Shown piece after piece: positions 38,401 through 46,378 of a stretch of 51,116 nucleotides of DNA. The notes beneath the pieces are model-generated. The model saw only the letters and a list, made by a program, of their open reading frames with translations, was not told the origin of the DNA and did no database searches. The stretch lies in contig JAUIDD010000016.1 in the NCBI GenBank assembly GCA_030429175.1, forward strand, positions 1 to 51,116. Direction: 5' to 3'. Each line of letters starts with the position of its first letter. The stretch's first letter is position 1. The DNA comes from Gammaproteobacteria bacterium (GTDB lineage Bacteria; Pseudomonadota; Gammaproteobacteria; Coxiellales; Coxiellaceae). Both the position numbers and the translations under genes were made by a program.

Positions 38401-38724
38401 CGTGCACACTGGATCTTAGACCCAAACCATGAAGACAGTCACTTTGAATATCCTGTTACAACCATTATTAAAAATAAAATACGACACTTAATAATCGACC
38501 GCACCTTCATTGATTATGACACACGTTGGATTATCGATTACAAAACTGCTATGCCACCTAACGATGATCACCAAGCCTTTATGCAAGCTGAGCTGGCACA
38601 GTATCAATCACAGCTCAATGCTTATGCAAAAGCGATGGCTGGACTCTCCAATCACCCTATCCAAACAGCACTTTATTTCCCCATGTGCTGCGGCTGGATT
38701 ACCAATGAAATACCTATTGCGTAA
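35470..38724 (+). CDS. AddA-like UvrD/Rep-family helicase-nuclease
   Basis: 1084 aa. Superfamily 1A motifs in order: APAGSGKTELLTQRFL (I), AITFTRKAAAEMRQR (Ia), LLIDEFQDTSITQF (II), LVGDPMQSIYRFRDAE (III), LKQNYRSNKTIIDWV (IV), TIHKSKGLEFDHVILP (V) and LLYVAVTRAKQSLHLS (VI). The C-terminus carries a PD-(D/E)XK nuclease: HLIIDRTFIDYDTRWIIDYK. With the overlapping upstream gene it should form a two-nuclease AddAB-type complex that resects broken ends and loads RecA, doing the job of RecBCD. The 8-bp overlap implies coupled translation. Confidence 0.93.
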   Translation: MNDIQQDLHARQQAIDISQSFIVQAPAGSGKTELLTQRFLKLLAHVDDPEEIIAITFTRKAAAEMRQRIVSALLLAQQQQLPTESHKQITHALAQQALARDNQLHWHLLDNPNRLRILTIDALAGFLSAQIPILAGFGKKPDISEDAWSLYEAAARELIQSISEDNPWRSQLQTLLRHLDNQTDRAVKLLSHILAKREQWLPHILRYHDNHEQLHQHLQQGLINIANEAIQEVAEHINPDLFNQIYKLGFTAADNLISEDPEHTWFQLQQPNPEPIHQHLDFWQTLCDLLLTQKGEWRKSITKRQGFPAKSEEKAQMQMLLQSLADDTLLRDYLVELRYAPGIDYSESQQLMIDALTQLLPLLYAQLRLVFQSQETIDFVELNLAALRALGDDEEATDLALYLDYQIQHLLIDEFQDTSITQFSLIQRLTRGWEPDDGRSLFLVGDPMQSIYRFRDAEVGLFLRAEQQGINDIALTKLTLKQNYRSNKTIIDWVNQTFVTLFPTHADITQGAVPYANAIPSNTTQGDVKFYAHIGQSAKLEAATLIKTIQQLQQDNPDGSIAVLVRSRAHLNEITPLLQQHQLTYQAVDLQTLSDCPIIQDLVTLTRAILHREDRIAWLALLRSPICGLTLADLHTIAQHTQTSIWQCLSAIKLTSKDSQIRLKRITDALQLFFEEQGRKPIELAIQGLWRLLGMDSIATTQQLHHAERFFKLIAELANTDGRFTVTDLIKKLNKTYIEPQQSNSKLAIMTIHKSKGLEFDHVILPSLNSKIAINKHDLMLWLERPNWQGSSDFILAPIKHATDTLDPVYDYLSRIEKRKLEFESARLLYVAVTRAKQSLHLSACLDSDDDGALKPKPGSFADMLAIQFSNNIIDTHITTSETITTTASLKRVPSHWQPKFTCHRDDIKIPSENPLPPLESNFKRIVGTGIHVLLAQQKTALSYAEKHLLQLGLQRHQLHQAIDLIQIALANIKADPRAHWILDPNHEDSHFEYPVTTIIKNKIRHLIIDRTFIDYDTRWIIDYKTAMPPNDDHQAFMQAELAQYQSQLNAYAKAMAGLSNHPIQTALYFPMCCGWITNEIPIA

Positions 38725-38751
38725 AAAAATTGCCCAGGTATACTTGACCCC

Positions 38752-39636
38752 ATGGAAGATATCTCAAACAAATTAGTGATTGCCATTTCATCAAGAGCAT
38801 TATTTGATCTTGATGAAAGTGACCGAGTGTATGAGGCCGAAGGTGTTGATGCCTACGCACTATACCAAATTGCACATGAAAACGAAATTTTAAAACCAGG
38901 CACCGCTTTTCCTTTAGTTAAAAAGCTCTTACAACTGAATCGAAATGAACATTTAGTTGAAGTGATCTTACTATCGCGCAACAGTGCCGATACAGGTTTA
39001 CGCATCTTCAATAGTATTCAGCACTATAAACTTAATATTTCACGTGCCGCTTTTACCAGCGGACAAAGTCCCTATCAGTACATCAGTGCTTTTGGCTCAC
39101 ACTTATTTTTATCGACACACCGCGAAGATGTCGATCGCGCTTTATGCCGTGGATGTGGTGCTGCACTGATTTTACCAAGTAAATCAGATGAAGAGCACCC
39201 TGATTTATTGCGCGTTGCCTTTGATGGCGATGCAGTTTTGTTTAACGACGAATCTGAACGTATTTTTCAGGAGCAAGGCATCGAAGCCTTCCATGCAAAT
39301 GAAGCAAAGCAAGCACAAAACCCATTACCTGGCGGCCCATTTAAAGGTTTTCTGCAAGCACTGCATCGTCTGCAACAACACTTCCCCGATGACAACTGCC
39401 CTATTCGCACCGCACTAATCACAGCACGTCAAGCGCCTGCCCATGAACGAGTCATTCGTACACTACGCTCATGGAATATACGCATCGATGAAGCGCTATT
39501 TTTAGGTGGCTTAAGCAAAGGTGAGTTCCTGCAAGCATTCCATGCAGATATCTTCTTTGACGATCAGGTAACTCATTGTGAATCCGCTAAACAACACGTC
39601 ACCACCGCTCACGTTCCCTGGACACAAAACCTATAA
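38752..39636 (+). CDS. 5'-nucleotidase (PF06189 type)
   Basis: 294 aa. LVIAISSRALFDLDESDRVY at the N-terminus, EVILLSRNSADTGLRIFNSI, and VAFDGDAVLFNDESERIFQE in the middle are signatures of the cytosolic 5'-nucleotidase family related to eukaryotic cN-I. ALITARQAPAHERVIRTLR and LFLGGLSKGEFLQAF-HADIFFDDQ complete a HAD-like fold. It hydrolyses nucleoside monophosphates, a purine/pyrimidine salvage role. It starts 27 nt after the AddA-like gene, without a clear SD, so it may be at the end of that transcript. Confidence 0.88.
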   Translation: MEDISNKLVIAISSRALFDLDESDRVYEAEGVDAYALYQIAHENEILKPGTAFPLVKKLLQLNRNEHLVEVILLSRNSADTGLRIFNSIQHYKLNISRAAFTSGQSPYQYISAFGSHLFLSTHREDVDRALCRGCGAALILPSKSDEEHPDLLRVAFDGDAVLFNDESERIFQEQGIEAFHANEAKQAQNPLPGGPFKGFLQALHRLQQHFPDDNCPIRTALITARQAPAHERVIRTLRSWNIRIDEALFLGGLSKGEFLQAFHADIFFDDQVTHCESAKQHVTTAHVPWTQNL

Positions 39637-39753
39637 CTATGCTAGCATCTCTGTCAGTAAAAATTAGGTAAGAGAAAGCCCCCTATGAGAAAGCAGGCAA
39701 TCGTTAAAATATCAAAAGAAAATTGCGTACTATAATAATTAAGGAAATAAAAT

Positions 39754-41187
39754 ATGATTACACCAGCCGACATTATCTCCAAAATTGATCAACATACCAC
39801 AACAAAAACTACAGATATCGATCATGCATTAAGGCGCTTAAGTGCGGATGGCGCACGCTTATTTCCAAAAGAAATTATGCGCTATATGGCATGCTTAGTC
39901 ACTGCTGGTGCAGACATTAACAAAGCAGGTGGTGCAAATCAGTGCACCCCGTTACATTGGGCTGTGATAAAGTCTCAATCAAGAATCTTGCGCTGGCTTG
40001 TTGCCCAGCCAAATGCCGATCTTCTATGTAAAAATGCAGAGGGTAGATCACCGCTATCTATCAGCGTAGACAAAAAAAATAAAGACATACAATGCATCCT
40101 CTTAACAGAATTAGTACGACGCTGTATGGCTGATGCCGATAAACTCATGCCACAAGAGTGGGAAAATCAGCGCATAACACCCGCACAGTTCCATGCACAT
40201 AACCAAGAAATAGAAAACCTGAAAAAAATTGCCCTTTTTAATCTTGCAGTAGGTTGCTTTAGTCTTGCTCATTATAATCAAGTCACCACAAAAAAATGTC
40301 CAGCTGAATTTACACAAGACGTTTTAAAAACTATAGACCCAAAGCAAAGCTGTATCACCAAAGAAAATCAACAAGACTATGTTAGCATGTTATTTAAGAC
40401 ACTCCAGCACCGCTATGCCTTTCACCAATACAAAGATGCAGGAAAACGACTCTCAGAATCCAAAACGGCGTACGTGCATGCACAACTTACTAACATCTTA
40501 GCTGAAGCTGATTTACTGGATAAAATTCCACTGATGTACTGCACTTTGGGCACACACTCAGACTCTTCCACTCAAGCTGCGCCTGGATTATCACTACTTG
40601 CACTGGGAAGTGAAGATAGCAGTATGAATATCCAAGCCTTGAGCAACTGCCTTCTAATTATCAATCCCGCACCTAACCGTAAGCGAGCTGATAGCGACAA
40701 AATCCCCATATACTCCGGTGATGAAAAACGTGTTTACTTATCACGTAATATCCTTGATCTACAACAACTCACAGGCAGACAAGTTAAAACAATTGTTTCC
40801 ATCTCAAATCAAGACTACATTCACCCTCGCGTTGGCTCAACTGCTTATGGCCAATACGGCAACCAATCCAGCGCGCTCTTTATGGCTGTGTTATTAGATC
40901 ACTTTAAAAAACTATGGGCAGACCCCAGTTACGATATCGCACCTTATTTGATTGATGAAGCACATCAAATTATCTCAGCAATCAATTCCGACCCTAAGCT
41001 CAAACAAATAAATGCAGATAATGAACAACGCTGTATTGCACATGCGGAGGAACAGTGCAAACGTCAACAGATACCCGATAGCATTGCAACAGCATCATTA
41101 AAAGCGATACCGACTATTGCGCATGTCGAAGAAGCAATTGCAGCATTAACTGAAAAGACGGCTGGCGCTAGCGCCGGACCAAGATAG
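39754..41187 (+). CDS. Ankyrin-repeat protein, candidate secreted effector
   Basis: 477 aa, no signal peptide. Two to three ankyrin repeats at about residues 45-120: MACLVTAGADINKAGG, NQCTPLHWAVIKSQSRILRW and NAEGRSPLSIS. The remainder (about 150-477) is not a known domain; it has LSLLALGSEDSSMNIQALSN and VGSTAYGQYGNQSSALFMAV. Bacterial ankyrin proteins of intracellular gammaproteobacteria are often type IV effectors; that role is inferred from architecture alone. A TATAAT (39730-39735) about 20 nt upstream may be its -10, and AAGG precedes the ATG. Upstream 5'-nucleotidase and downstream phospholipase are on the same strand. Confidence 0.8.
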   Translation: MITPADIISKIDQHTTTKTTDIDHALRRLSADGARLFPKEIMRYMACLVTAGADINKAGGANQCTPLHWAVIKSQSRILRWLVAQPNADLLCKNAEGRSPLSISVDKKNKDIQCILLTELVRRCMADADKLMPQEWENQRITPAQFHAHNQEIENLKKIALFNLAVGCFSLAHYNQVTTKKCPAEFTQDVLKTIDPKQSCITKENQQDYVSMLFKTLQHRYAFHQYKDAGKRLSESKTAYVHAQLTNILAEADLLDKIPLMYCTLGTHSDSSTQAAPGLSLLALGSEDSSMNIQALSNCLLIINPAPNRKRADSDKIPIYSGDEKRVYLSRNILDLQQLTGRQVKTIVSISNQDYIHPRVGSTAYGQYGNQSSALFMAVLLDHFKKLWADPSYDIAPYLIDEAHQIISAINSDPKLKQINADNEQRCIAHAEEQCKRQQIPDSIATASLKAIPTIAHVEEAIAALTEKTAGASAGPR

Positions 41188-41227
41188 CGAGTTGCGTTTA
41201 TATACTGTCTCTCATACAATATTGCTC

Positions 41228-42202
41228 ATGAGAAAATCAGTAATAATAAGATGCACTGTGGTTTTAGCGCTATGTGTGAATATTAACAGCGCACTGGCAA
41301 GCCAGAAACATACCGAACAATGCAAAACCATCAATCTCTGCCACAATGTGTGCACAAAAAAGCGTGTGTGTGCATCCAAGGAACATGATTCGTGGCTTGA
41401 TGCTGCAATGAATGACATTACGGGCAAAGGTGAATCGGCACTCGACAAGCGCATCAAAAACGAGCAAAAAATCCAACACAATCACTGGGGCATTAGTTTT
41501 GATGAGCCCACCTATGTTTTACCGTTTTACTATACGGGCATGCCTAAACAAGATATTGGCGATACCCCACAAAACCAATCAATCAAGAACGAAGAATTTA
41601 AAGCGCAATTCAGCTTTAAATTCCCACTCTGGCCTGAAATTTATGGTAGCACTTGGTCATTAGGCGCGAGTTATACTCAGCTCAGTTACTGGCAAGTATA
41701 CGATACATCGCAATTCTTCCGCGAAACCAATTACGAACCAGCTATCTTTATCAGCGACCACTACCTGCCAAATTGGCTGGCAACAGGTGGTATCGTTCAC
41801 GAATCTAACGGCCGCGGCGGCACTTATGAGCGCAGCTGGAACCGCATCTATGGCGAGCTCACATTCTCTGGCAAGCGGTGGATGATAAGTGTAAAACCAT
41901 GGTTTTTAATCTTTAAAAAAGATTCAAGCGATCTTCACAACAGCAATATTGCCAAATATATGGGCTATGAACGTATTGTCGTTGCCTACAAGTATCACAG
42001 CCAAGCTTGGTCGATGATGCTTCGTAATTCATTCGAAAGTGGCTTTCAACGTATCGGATTAGAGCTTAACTATAGTTTTCCTATTTACGGCGCTCTTCAA
42101 GGTTACGTACAATTCTTCCATGGGTACGGCCAAAGCTTAATTGAATATGATCACAGCACTAACTCAGGCGGTATTGGTATCGCACTTAGCAACTGGATAT
42201 AA
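41228..42202 (+). CDS. pldA: Outer-membrane phospholipase A (OMPLA)
   Basis: Calcium-dependent outer-membrane beta-barrel that cleaves acyl chains of misplaced phospholipids. ATG at 41228 gives a signal peptide ([20 protein letters not shown], cut near ALAS); a TTG at 41192 is less likely. 324 aa. The catalytic His-Ser-Asn set is in [12 protein letters not shown] and the following SWNRIYGE, as in E. coli His142, Ser144, Asn156. [27 protein letters not shown] and [12 protein letters not shown] are family-typical. The mature N-terminus carries an unusual cluster of four cysteines ([19 protein letters not shown]). Phospholipases of this kind aid membrane damage by pathogens. Confidence 0.92.
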   Translation: MRKSVIIRCTVVLALCVNINSALASQKHTEQCKTINLCHNVCTKKRVCASKEHDSWLDAAMNDITGKGESALDKRIKNEQKIQHNHWGISFDEPTYVLPFYYTGMPKQDIGDTPQNQSIKNEEFKAQFSFKFPLWPEIYGSTWSLGASYTQLSYWQVYDTSQFFRETNYEPAIFISDHYLPNWLATGGIVHESNGRGGTYERSWNRIYGELTFSGKRWMISVKPWFLIFKKDSSDLHNSNIAKYMGYERIVVAYKYHSQAWSMMLRNSFESGFQRIGLELNYSFPIYGALQGYVQFFHGYGQSLIEYDHSTNSGGIGIALSNWI

Positions 42203-42213
42203 GGATCTATCAT

Positions 42214-42762
42214 ATGTCACAACAATCTGAAGCTAATCTTGTTTGGCTCGACCTCGAAATGACGGGACTCAATTCTGAAGAAGACCGTATTATTGAGATT
42301 GCCACAGTCATAACAGACTCAGAACTTAAGCCACTTGCCGAAGGCCCTGTGATTGCCATTCATCAAACAGATACTCAACTTAATAAAATGGATGATTGGT
42401 GTACTACCCAACATGGCAAATCTGGTCTCACCCAACGTGTTAGAGATAGTGAGATTAGCGAGGCTACCGCTGAAAAAGAAACACTCGCCTTTATTGAAAA
42501 ATGGGTGCCTAAAGATAAGTCACCGATGTGTGGCAACTCCATCTACCAAGACCGACGCTTCCTGGCTAAATATATGCCAACACTCGAGGCGCACTTCCAT
42601 TATCGCAACCTTGATGTCAGCACGCTTAAAATTCTAGCTCAACGTTGGAAACCATCCATTGCCGACGGCTTTAAAAAAGACTCCGCACATCTTGCTCTTT
42701 CCGATATCTATGACTCAATTGAAGAGCTCAAATACTATCGTGAATACCTGCTAAACTGCTAA
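42214..42762 (+). CDS. orn: Oligoribonuclease
   Basis: 3'-5' exoribonuclease that clears di- to pentanucleotides, including pGpG from cyclic-di-GMP breakdown. 182 aa, the usual length. DEDDh motifs: [20 protein letters not shown] (Exo I), [17 protein letters not shown] (Exo II) and [14 protein letters not shown] (Exo III). It starts 11 nt after pldA with AAGGA before the ATG. Convergent with uup. Confidence 0.98.
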   Translation: MSQQSEANLVWLDLEMTGLNSEEDRIIEIATVITDSELKPLAEGPVIAIHQTDTQLNKMDDWCTTQHGKSGLTQRVRDSEISEATAEKETLAFIEKWVPKDKSPMCGNSIYQDRRFLAKYMPTLEAHFHYRNLDVSTLKILAQRWKPSIADGFKKDSAHLALSDIYDSIEELKYYREYLLNC

Positions 42763-42816
42763 CGATAAAGCCACTATGGCGTACGTAAGGTGAGTAAAGA
42801 ATTCAAAAAAACTGTT

Positions 42817-44565
42817 TTAAGATTCTAGTTCTTCCCAACGTGCATAGGCTTTTGCTAGATCACTCTCAAGTTGTTGTAGTTGATCTTTTTTATTTTTAAT
42901 CACATCTTCAGTTCGCAGGAAGAATTCAGACTGGCACATTTCTGTTTGCAGCGCATCGATTTGCGTTTCGAGCTTTTCGATGAGTTGCGGCAAATTATCC
43001 AGTTCGCGTTGGTCTTTATAACTGAGCTTTTGCGGTTTATTAGTTTTCTTTGTTGGCTCAGGCTTTGGTGATTTTGTTTTTTGCTGTTTGCGTTGGCGCA
43101 CATAATCACGATAGCCACCGACATAAGCATTAATTTGGCCGTCTTCGAAAGCTAAAGTACTCGTTACTACATTATCTAAAAATGCACGATCATGGCTAAC
43201 AAGTAGTAATGTGCCTTTATAATTCATTAAGTATTCTTCGAGAAAGTCGAGCGTTTCCATGTCGAGGTCATTGGTAGGCTCATCGAGGATTAGCAAGTTC
43301 GGCGACTGTGATAATACTTTTGCAAGTAGTAGGCGATTACGTTCACCACCAGAAAATGTGCTCACTTGAGAGCGTGCTTTTTCCGGCGTAAATAGAAATT
43401 CTTGCAAGTAGCTAATCACATGTTTATTCTCACCATTAATCGTCACATGTGACGCACCATCAGCAATATTATCAATGGCCGTTAATTTAAGATCCAACTG
43501 CATACGATGCTGATCGAAATGAGCAATATTGAGTTGTGTACCATGCTTAACCGTACCTTGAGTTGGCTGCAAAGCCTGAGTTAAAATATGAATTAAAGTA
43601 CTTTTACCACAACCGTTAGGGCCTAAAATGCCAATCTTATCACCGCGCAATATGGTTGCACTAAAATTATCTATAATAACTTTATCTGCATATTGATGAC
43701 TCACATCAATTACCTCGAGTGCAATTTTACCTGCATAATCGACTTTAAGTTGTTGTGCCGTGACATCACCTTGTCGCTGCTGTCTTTGGGATCGCTCTTC
43801 ACGCATCTGCTTTAACGCTCTCACTCGACCTTCATTGCGGGTACGACGTGCTTGAATTCCTTGACGGATCCACGCTTCTTCTTGTGCAAGCTTCTTATCA
43901 AAAAGTGCTTGCGCTTTTTCCTCAGCTCGCAGCATGGTTTCTTTATGTTTTAAAAAGTCATTATAACTACCATCCCACGTCATCAATCTTGCCAAATCTA
44001 TTTCAAAGATACGGTTGGCAATCTTTTGCATAAATTCACGATCATGTGTAATCAACACTAAAGTGATATGCTGTTTTAATAAAAAATTCTCAAGCCACTC
44101 TATTGTTTCAATGTCGAGATGATTGGTTGGCTCGTCGAGTAATAATATATCTGGATCATTAACCAATGCCGCGGCTAAAGAGAGTCTGCGCATTTGACCA
44201 CCGGAGAGCTGATCTAACTGTGCCTCTGGATTTAAATTAACAATAGAAATCACACGTTCGATTTGATGTGTATCCCATTCATGCTCTGCATCAAAGTGAC
44301 CATCAATAAATTCGCGTAGCGTTTGCGTTGACGCTTCAGGCGGATGCTGTTGCATATAGGCAATTTTAAGATGTTGCGCCGTCTCAACTGTACCCGCATC
44401 AGGCAGTATCACGCCTTGTATTAGCTTAAGCAATGTTGACTTACCTGCGCCATTACGACCAATAACCGCCACCCGATCGCTCTTTTCAATTGAAAAGGAC
44501 AAGTCTGTAAGTAGTGGGTGCTCGCCAAATTGCAGGCTTACTTTGTTAAAACGTAATTGTGACAT
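42817..44565 (-). CDS. uup: ABC-F ATPase Uup
   Basis: Cytosolic ABC-F protein with two ATPase domains and no membrane part; Uup acts on ribosomes and limits transposon excision in E. coli. 582 aa (E. coli 635). First domain: Walker A GRNGAGKSTLLK, signature LSGGQMRRLSLA, Walker B ILLLDEPTNHLD. Linker about 230-290 rich in Arg and Glu. Second domain: GPNGCGKSTLIH, FSGGERNRLLLA, LLILDEPTNDLD. The C-terminal coiled coil (from LIEKLETQIDALQTEMCQ) is typical of Uup and binds DNA in E. coli. Divergent from plsY. Confidence 0.95.
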   Translation of the reverse strand: MSQLRFNKVSLQFGEHPLLTDLSFSIEKSDRVAVIGRNGAGKSTLLKLIQGVILPDAGTVETAQHLKIAYMQQHPPEASTQTLREFIDGHFDAEHEWDTHQIERVISIVNLNPEAQLDQLSGGQMRRLSLAAALVNDPDILLLDEPTNHLDIETIEWLENFLLKQHITLVLITHDREFMQKIANRIFEIDLARLMTWDGSYNDFLKHKETMLRAEEKAQALFDKKLAQEEAWIRQGIQARRTRNEGRVRALKQMREERSQRQQRQGDVTAQQLKVDYAGKIALEVIDVSHQYADKVIIDNFSATILRGDKIGILGPNGCGKSTLIHILTQALQPTQGTVKHGTQLNIAHFDQHRMQLDLKLTAIDNIADGASHVTINGENKHVISYLQEFLFTPEKARSQVSTFSGGERNRLLLAKVLSQSPNLLILDEPTNDLDMETLDFLEEYLMNYKGTLLLVSHDRAFLDNVVTSTLAFEDGQINAYVGGYRDYVRQRKQQKTKSPKPEPTKKTNKPQKLSYKDQRELDNLPQLIEKLETQIDALQTEMCQSEFFLRTEDVIKNKKDQLQQLESDLAKAYARWEELES

Positions 44566-44652
44566 GGGCGAAGTATGTCATATTATTCTATTTGAGACCA
44601 GCCAACCTGCATGCTAGAATGATCTTTCTTACAGCTTTTCAAGGAGATCCTC

Positions 44653-45234
44653 ATGGGCGCCATTATCAGTATCATCGTCGGCTATCTTATCGGCTCAATT
44701 AACATGTCGATCATCATCGCCAAGTTACGTGGTAAACCCGACCCACGTACCCAAGGTTCGGGTAACGCTGGTGCGACCAATACACTACGCAATAGCGGTA
44801 AACAAGAAGCGGCATGGGTATTAGGTGGTGACATTGTAAAAGGCATCGTCGCTGTTATCATTGGGCGTGCGCTGCATGTGGAAGGCTTTATGCTTGGTCT
44901 CGTCGCCCTTGCCACCGTGATCGGTCATGTTTTCCCACTCTACTTTAAATTTAAAGGCGGCAAAGGTGTTGCCACTATGGTAGGCGTATTGCTTGCACTC
45001 AACCTAGGGATGGGTCTGTTTAGCATCGCCGGCTGGGTCATTACTGCCTTTGTCACCCGCTATGCTTCTCTTGCATCACTGGTTGCTGCTGTTGTTGGTG
45101 TTATTTGTAGTATTGTGTTCGGGCATTTTCATTACTTTATTCCAGTATTAGTCATCGCAGCACTCATCTTCTGGAAACACCTAGATAATATCGGACGGCT
45201 TAAAGCAGGTACCGAATCTAAAATCCAACTTTAA
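44653..45234 (+). CDS. plsY: Acyl-phosphate:glycerol-3-phosphate acyltransferase
   Basis: Inner-membrane enzyme that makes lysophosphatidic acid from acyl-phosphate, the first step of phospholipid synthesis. 193 aa with about five membrane spans. The conserved motifs are present: RTQGSGNAGATNTLRNSG (motif 1), GHVFPLYFKFKGGKGVAT (motif 2) and the C-terminal HLDNIGRLKAGTE (motif 3). SD AAGGAG fixes the start. Next to it begins the accessory region. Confidence 0.97.
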   Translation: MGAIISIIVGYLIGSINMSIIIAKLRGKPDPRTQGSGNAGATNTLRNSGKQEAAWVLGGDIVKGIVAVIIGRALHVEGFMLGLVALATVIGHVFPLYFKFKGGKGVATMVGVLLALNLGMGLFSIAGWVITAFVTRYASLASLVAAVVGVICSIVFGHFHYFIPVLVIAALIFWKHLDNIGRLKAGTESKIQL

Positions 45235-45641
45235 AACCCTTTCATAAGCGATGATTGGCAGCCGGGGGCATTAGAACGAAATCTCGAATTTAAATATAAT
45301 CAGGGTTATTATTTTTCTGCCATTTCTACTTCTTCTCCCACGGGTTGTTCTGGTCTTGGTTTCGATTTTGCAATTGACGTCGCGCGGCCCTGGGGCCCCA
45401 TCCTTGCGTGTGTGGGGGGGGGAGCGCGCAGTGGGTGCGGGTCGCGCCGGACCTCTTCAAAAACTTTTGTCGAGCAAAAACAGCAGGCTTTCAGAGTATT
45501 ATGCACCTCGGGCGAACTCAGTCGCGCACTCATGATGAATCCTGTTGCGTGATTCAATAGTGTTCTGCTGAAATACAAATACCGCGATGTTCGCAGCTCT
45601 TGGATCCCAACAAGATTTAATATTACGTGCATGTGGAATAA
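45235..45641. other. Anomalous intergenic tract with a GC-rich patch
   Basis: 407 nt after plsY hold no gene I can support. About 45375-45465 is strikingly GC-rich for this window (CGCGCGGCCCTGGGGCCCCA, a run of nine G at 45414-45422, then GCGCGC and GGGTCGCGCC). On the minus strand a 107-codon frame (45632-45309) runs through it but reads as low-quality Pro/Arg-rich sequence; another minus frame nearby reads DPRAANIAVFVFQQNTIES. Both may be scraps of mobile or foreign DNA. An assembly artefact at the G-run is also possible. Confidence 0.5.
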
Positions 45642-45830
45642 TGTGTTGACACATCACAAAGAGAAGAGTCGCCAAGTGCTAAGCTTGCTTACTTAACGCC
45701 TCAAGGTAAGCGTCTTATAAGAAAAGCTATTAAAATTATGGAGAATATAGATCATTTGTATTTCTCAAGTCTGAATAAAAAAGATTTATCAGTGTTAAAA
45801 AATATATTGTGTACCCTCATATCTAAATAA
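45642..45830 (+). pseudogene. 5'-truncated MarR-family regulator remnant
   Basis: A frame beginning right after an in-frame TAA (45639-45641) encodes 62 residues and ends with TAA. It reads TSQREESPSAKLAYLTPQGK then RLIRKAIKIMENIDHLYFSS and ends LSVLKNILCTLISK. This is the wing and C-terminal dimerisation helices of a MarR-type repressor (compare the usual KLVYLTPKGK). There is no start codon before an internal Met near codon 33, and no DNA-recognition helix upstream. The N-terminal two thirds have been lost, apparently replaced by the anomalous tract. Confidence 0.7.
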
Positions 45831-45844
45831 TCTGATACAATAGG

Positions 45845-46375
45845 TTATTTCTTTAGTCGCATTAACCAGTGTGGAACAGGATGCCAACTCGCAATAAACT
45901 GATCTAATTTTTCGAAGCCAGCCTTTTCATATACGTGTATTGCTTTAGTATTTGTACATTCAGGGTCTATGAATACAATATCGGTATTATCATGATGATC
46001 TGATAAAAATTGATTTATCATTAGTACGCATAGCCCTTTTCCTAAATATTCTTCAGGCCCAATCAATAAATCAAGTGTAATCATTTTTTTTCCAGGCTCT
46101 ATGTATTTTAATAAGGGATCAGTTATGTCATTTATTTGATTATCATTCACAGCTGAAACCATGAAATGGCTGAAAGGTTCATCATTAACGTAGCCAATCC
46201 ATGCATCCCACCTAGGTGAATCATTTTCAATAAATCGACGTAAGCCATCGATGGTGTTTTTGAGCCCTTCCCCATGATACCACTCATTAACATGTGGTTT
46301 ATGCAACCATTCTAAGATCATTTTATGATGATCTGCATTGACAGGAATAAATTTAAAAAATGGTGCGTTATTCAT
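45845..46375 (-). CDS. GNAT acetyltransferase, aminoglycoside 6'-N-acetyltransferase-like
   Basis: 176 aa. ILEWLHKPHVNEWYHG near the N-terminus matches the AAC(6')/PF13523-type start. The acetyl-CoA loop is in LLIGPEEYLGKGLCVLMINQ, and IDPECTNTKAIHVYEKAGF closes the GNAT fold. The natural substrate may not be a drug. It begins 3 nt after the stop of the aminoglycoside-phosphotransferase-like gene, so both share a transcript. Codon use and AT content resemble the core. Confidence 0.88.
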   Translation of the reverse strand: MNNAPFFKFIPVNADHHKMILEWLHKPHVNEWYHGEGLKNTIDGLRRFIENDSPRWDAWIGYVNDEPFSHFMVSAVNDNQINDITDPLLKYIEPGKKMITLDLLIGPEEYLGKGLCVLMINQFLSDHHDNTDIVFIDPECTNTKAIHVYEKAGFEKLDQFIASWHPVPHWLMRLKK

Positions 46376-46378
46376 TAT

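Noticed and set aside
39677-39735. 16-codon ORF before the ankyrin gene
   Set aside because: No convincing SD and no feature beyond chance; a -10-like TATAAT overlaps its end.
41160-41177. GGCGCTAGCGCC palindrome at the end of the ankyrin gene, sharing GGCTGGCGCT with 16262-16271
   Set aside because: Ten shared bases in 51 kb and a short palindrome inside coding sequence are too little to call a repeat family.
45309-45632. 107-codon minus-strand ORF
   Set aside because: It runs across the GC-rich anomalous patch, reads as Pro/Arg-rich low-quality sequence, has no SD and no recognisable domain; described as part of an anomalous tract instead.
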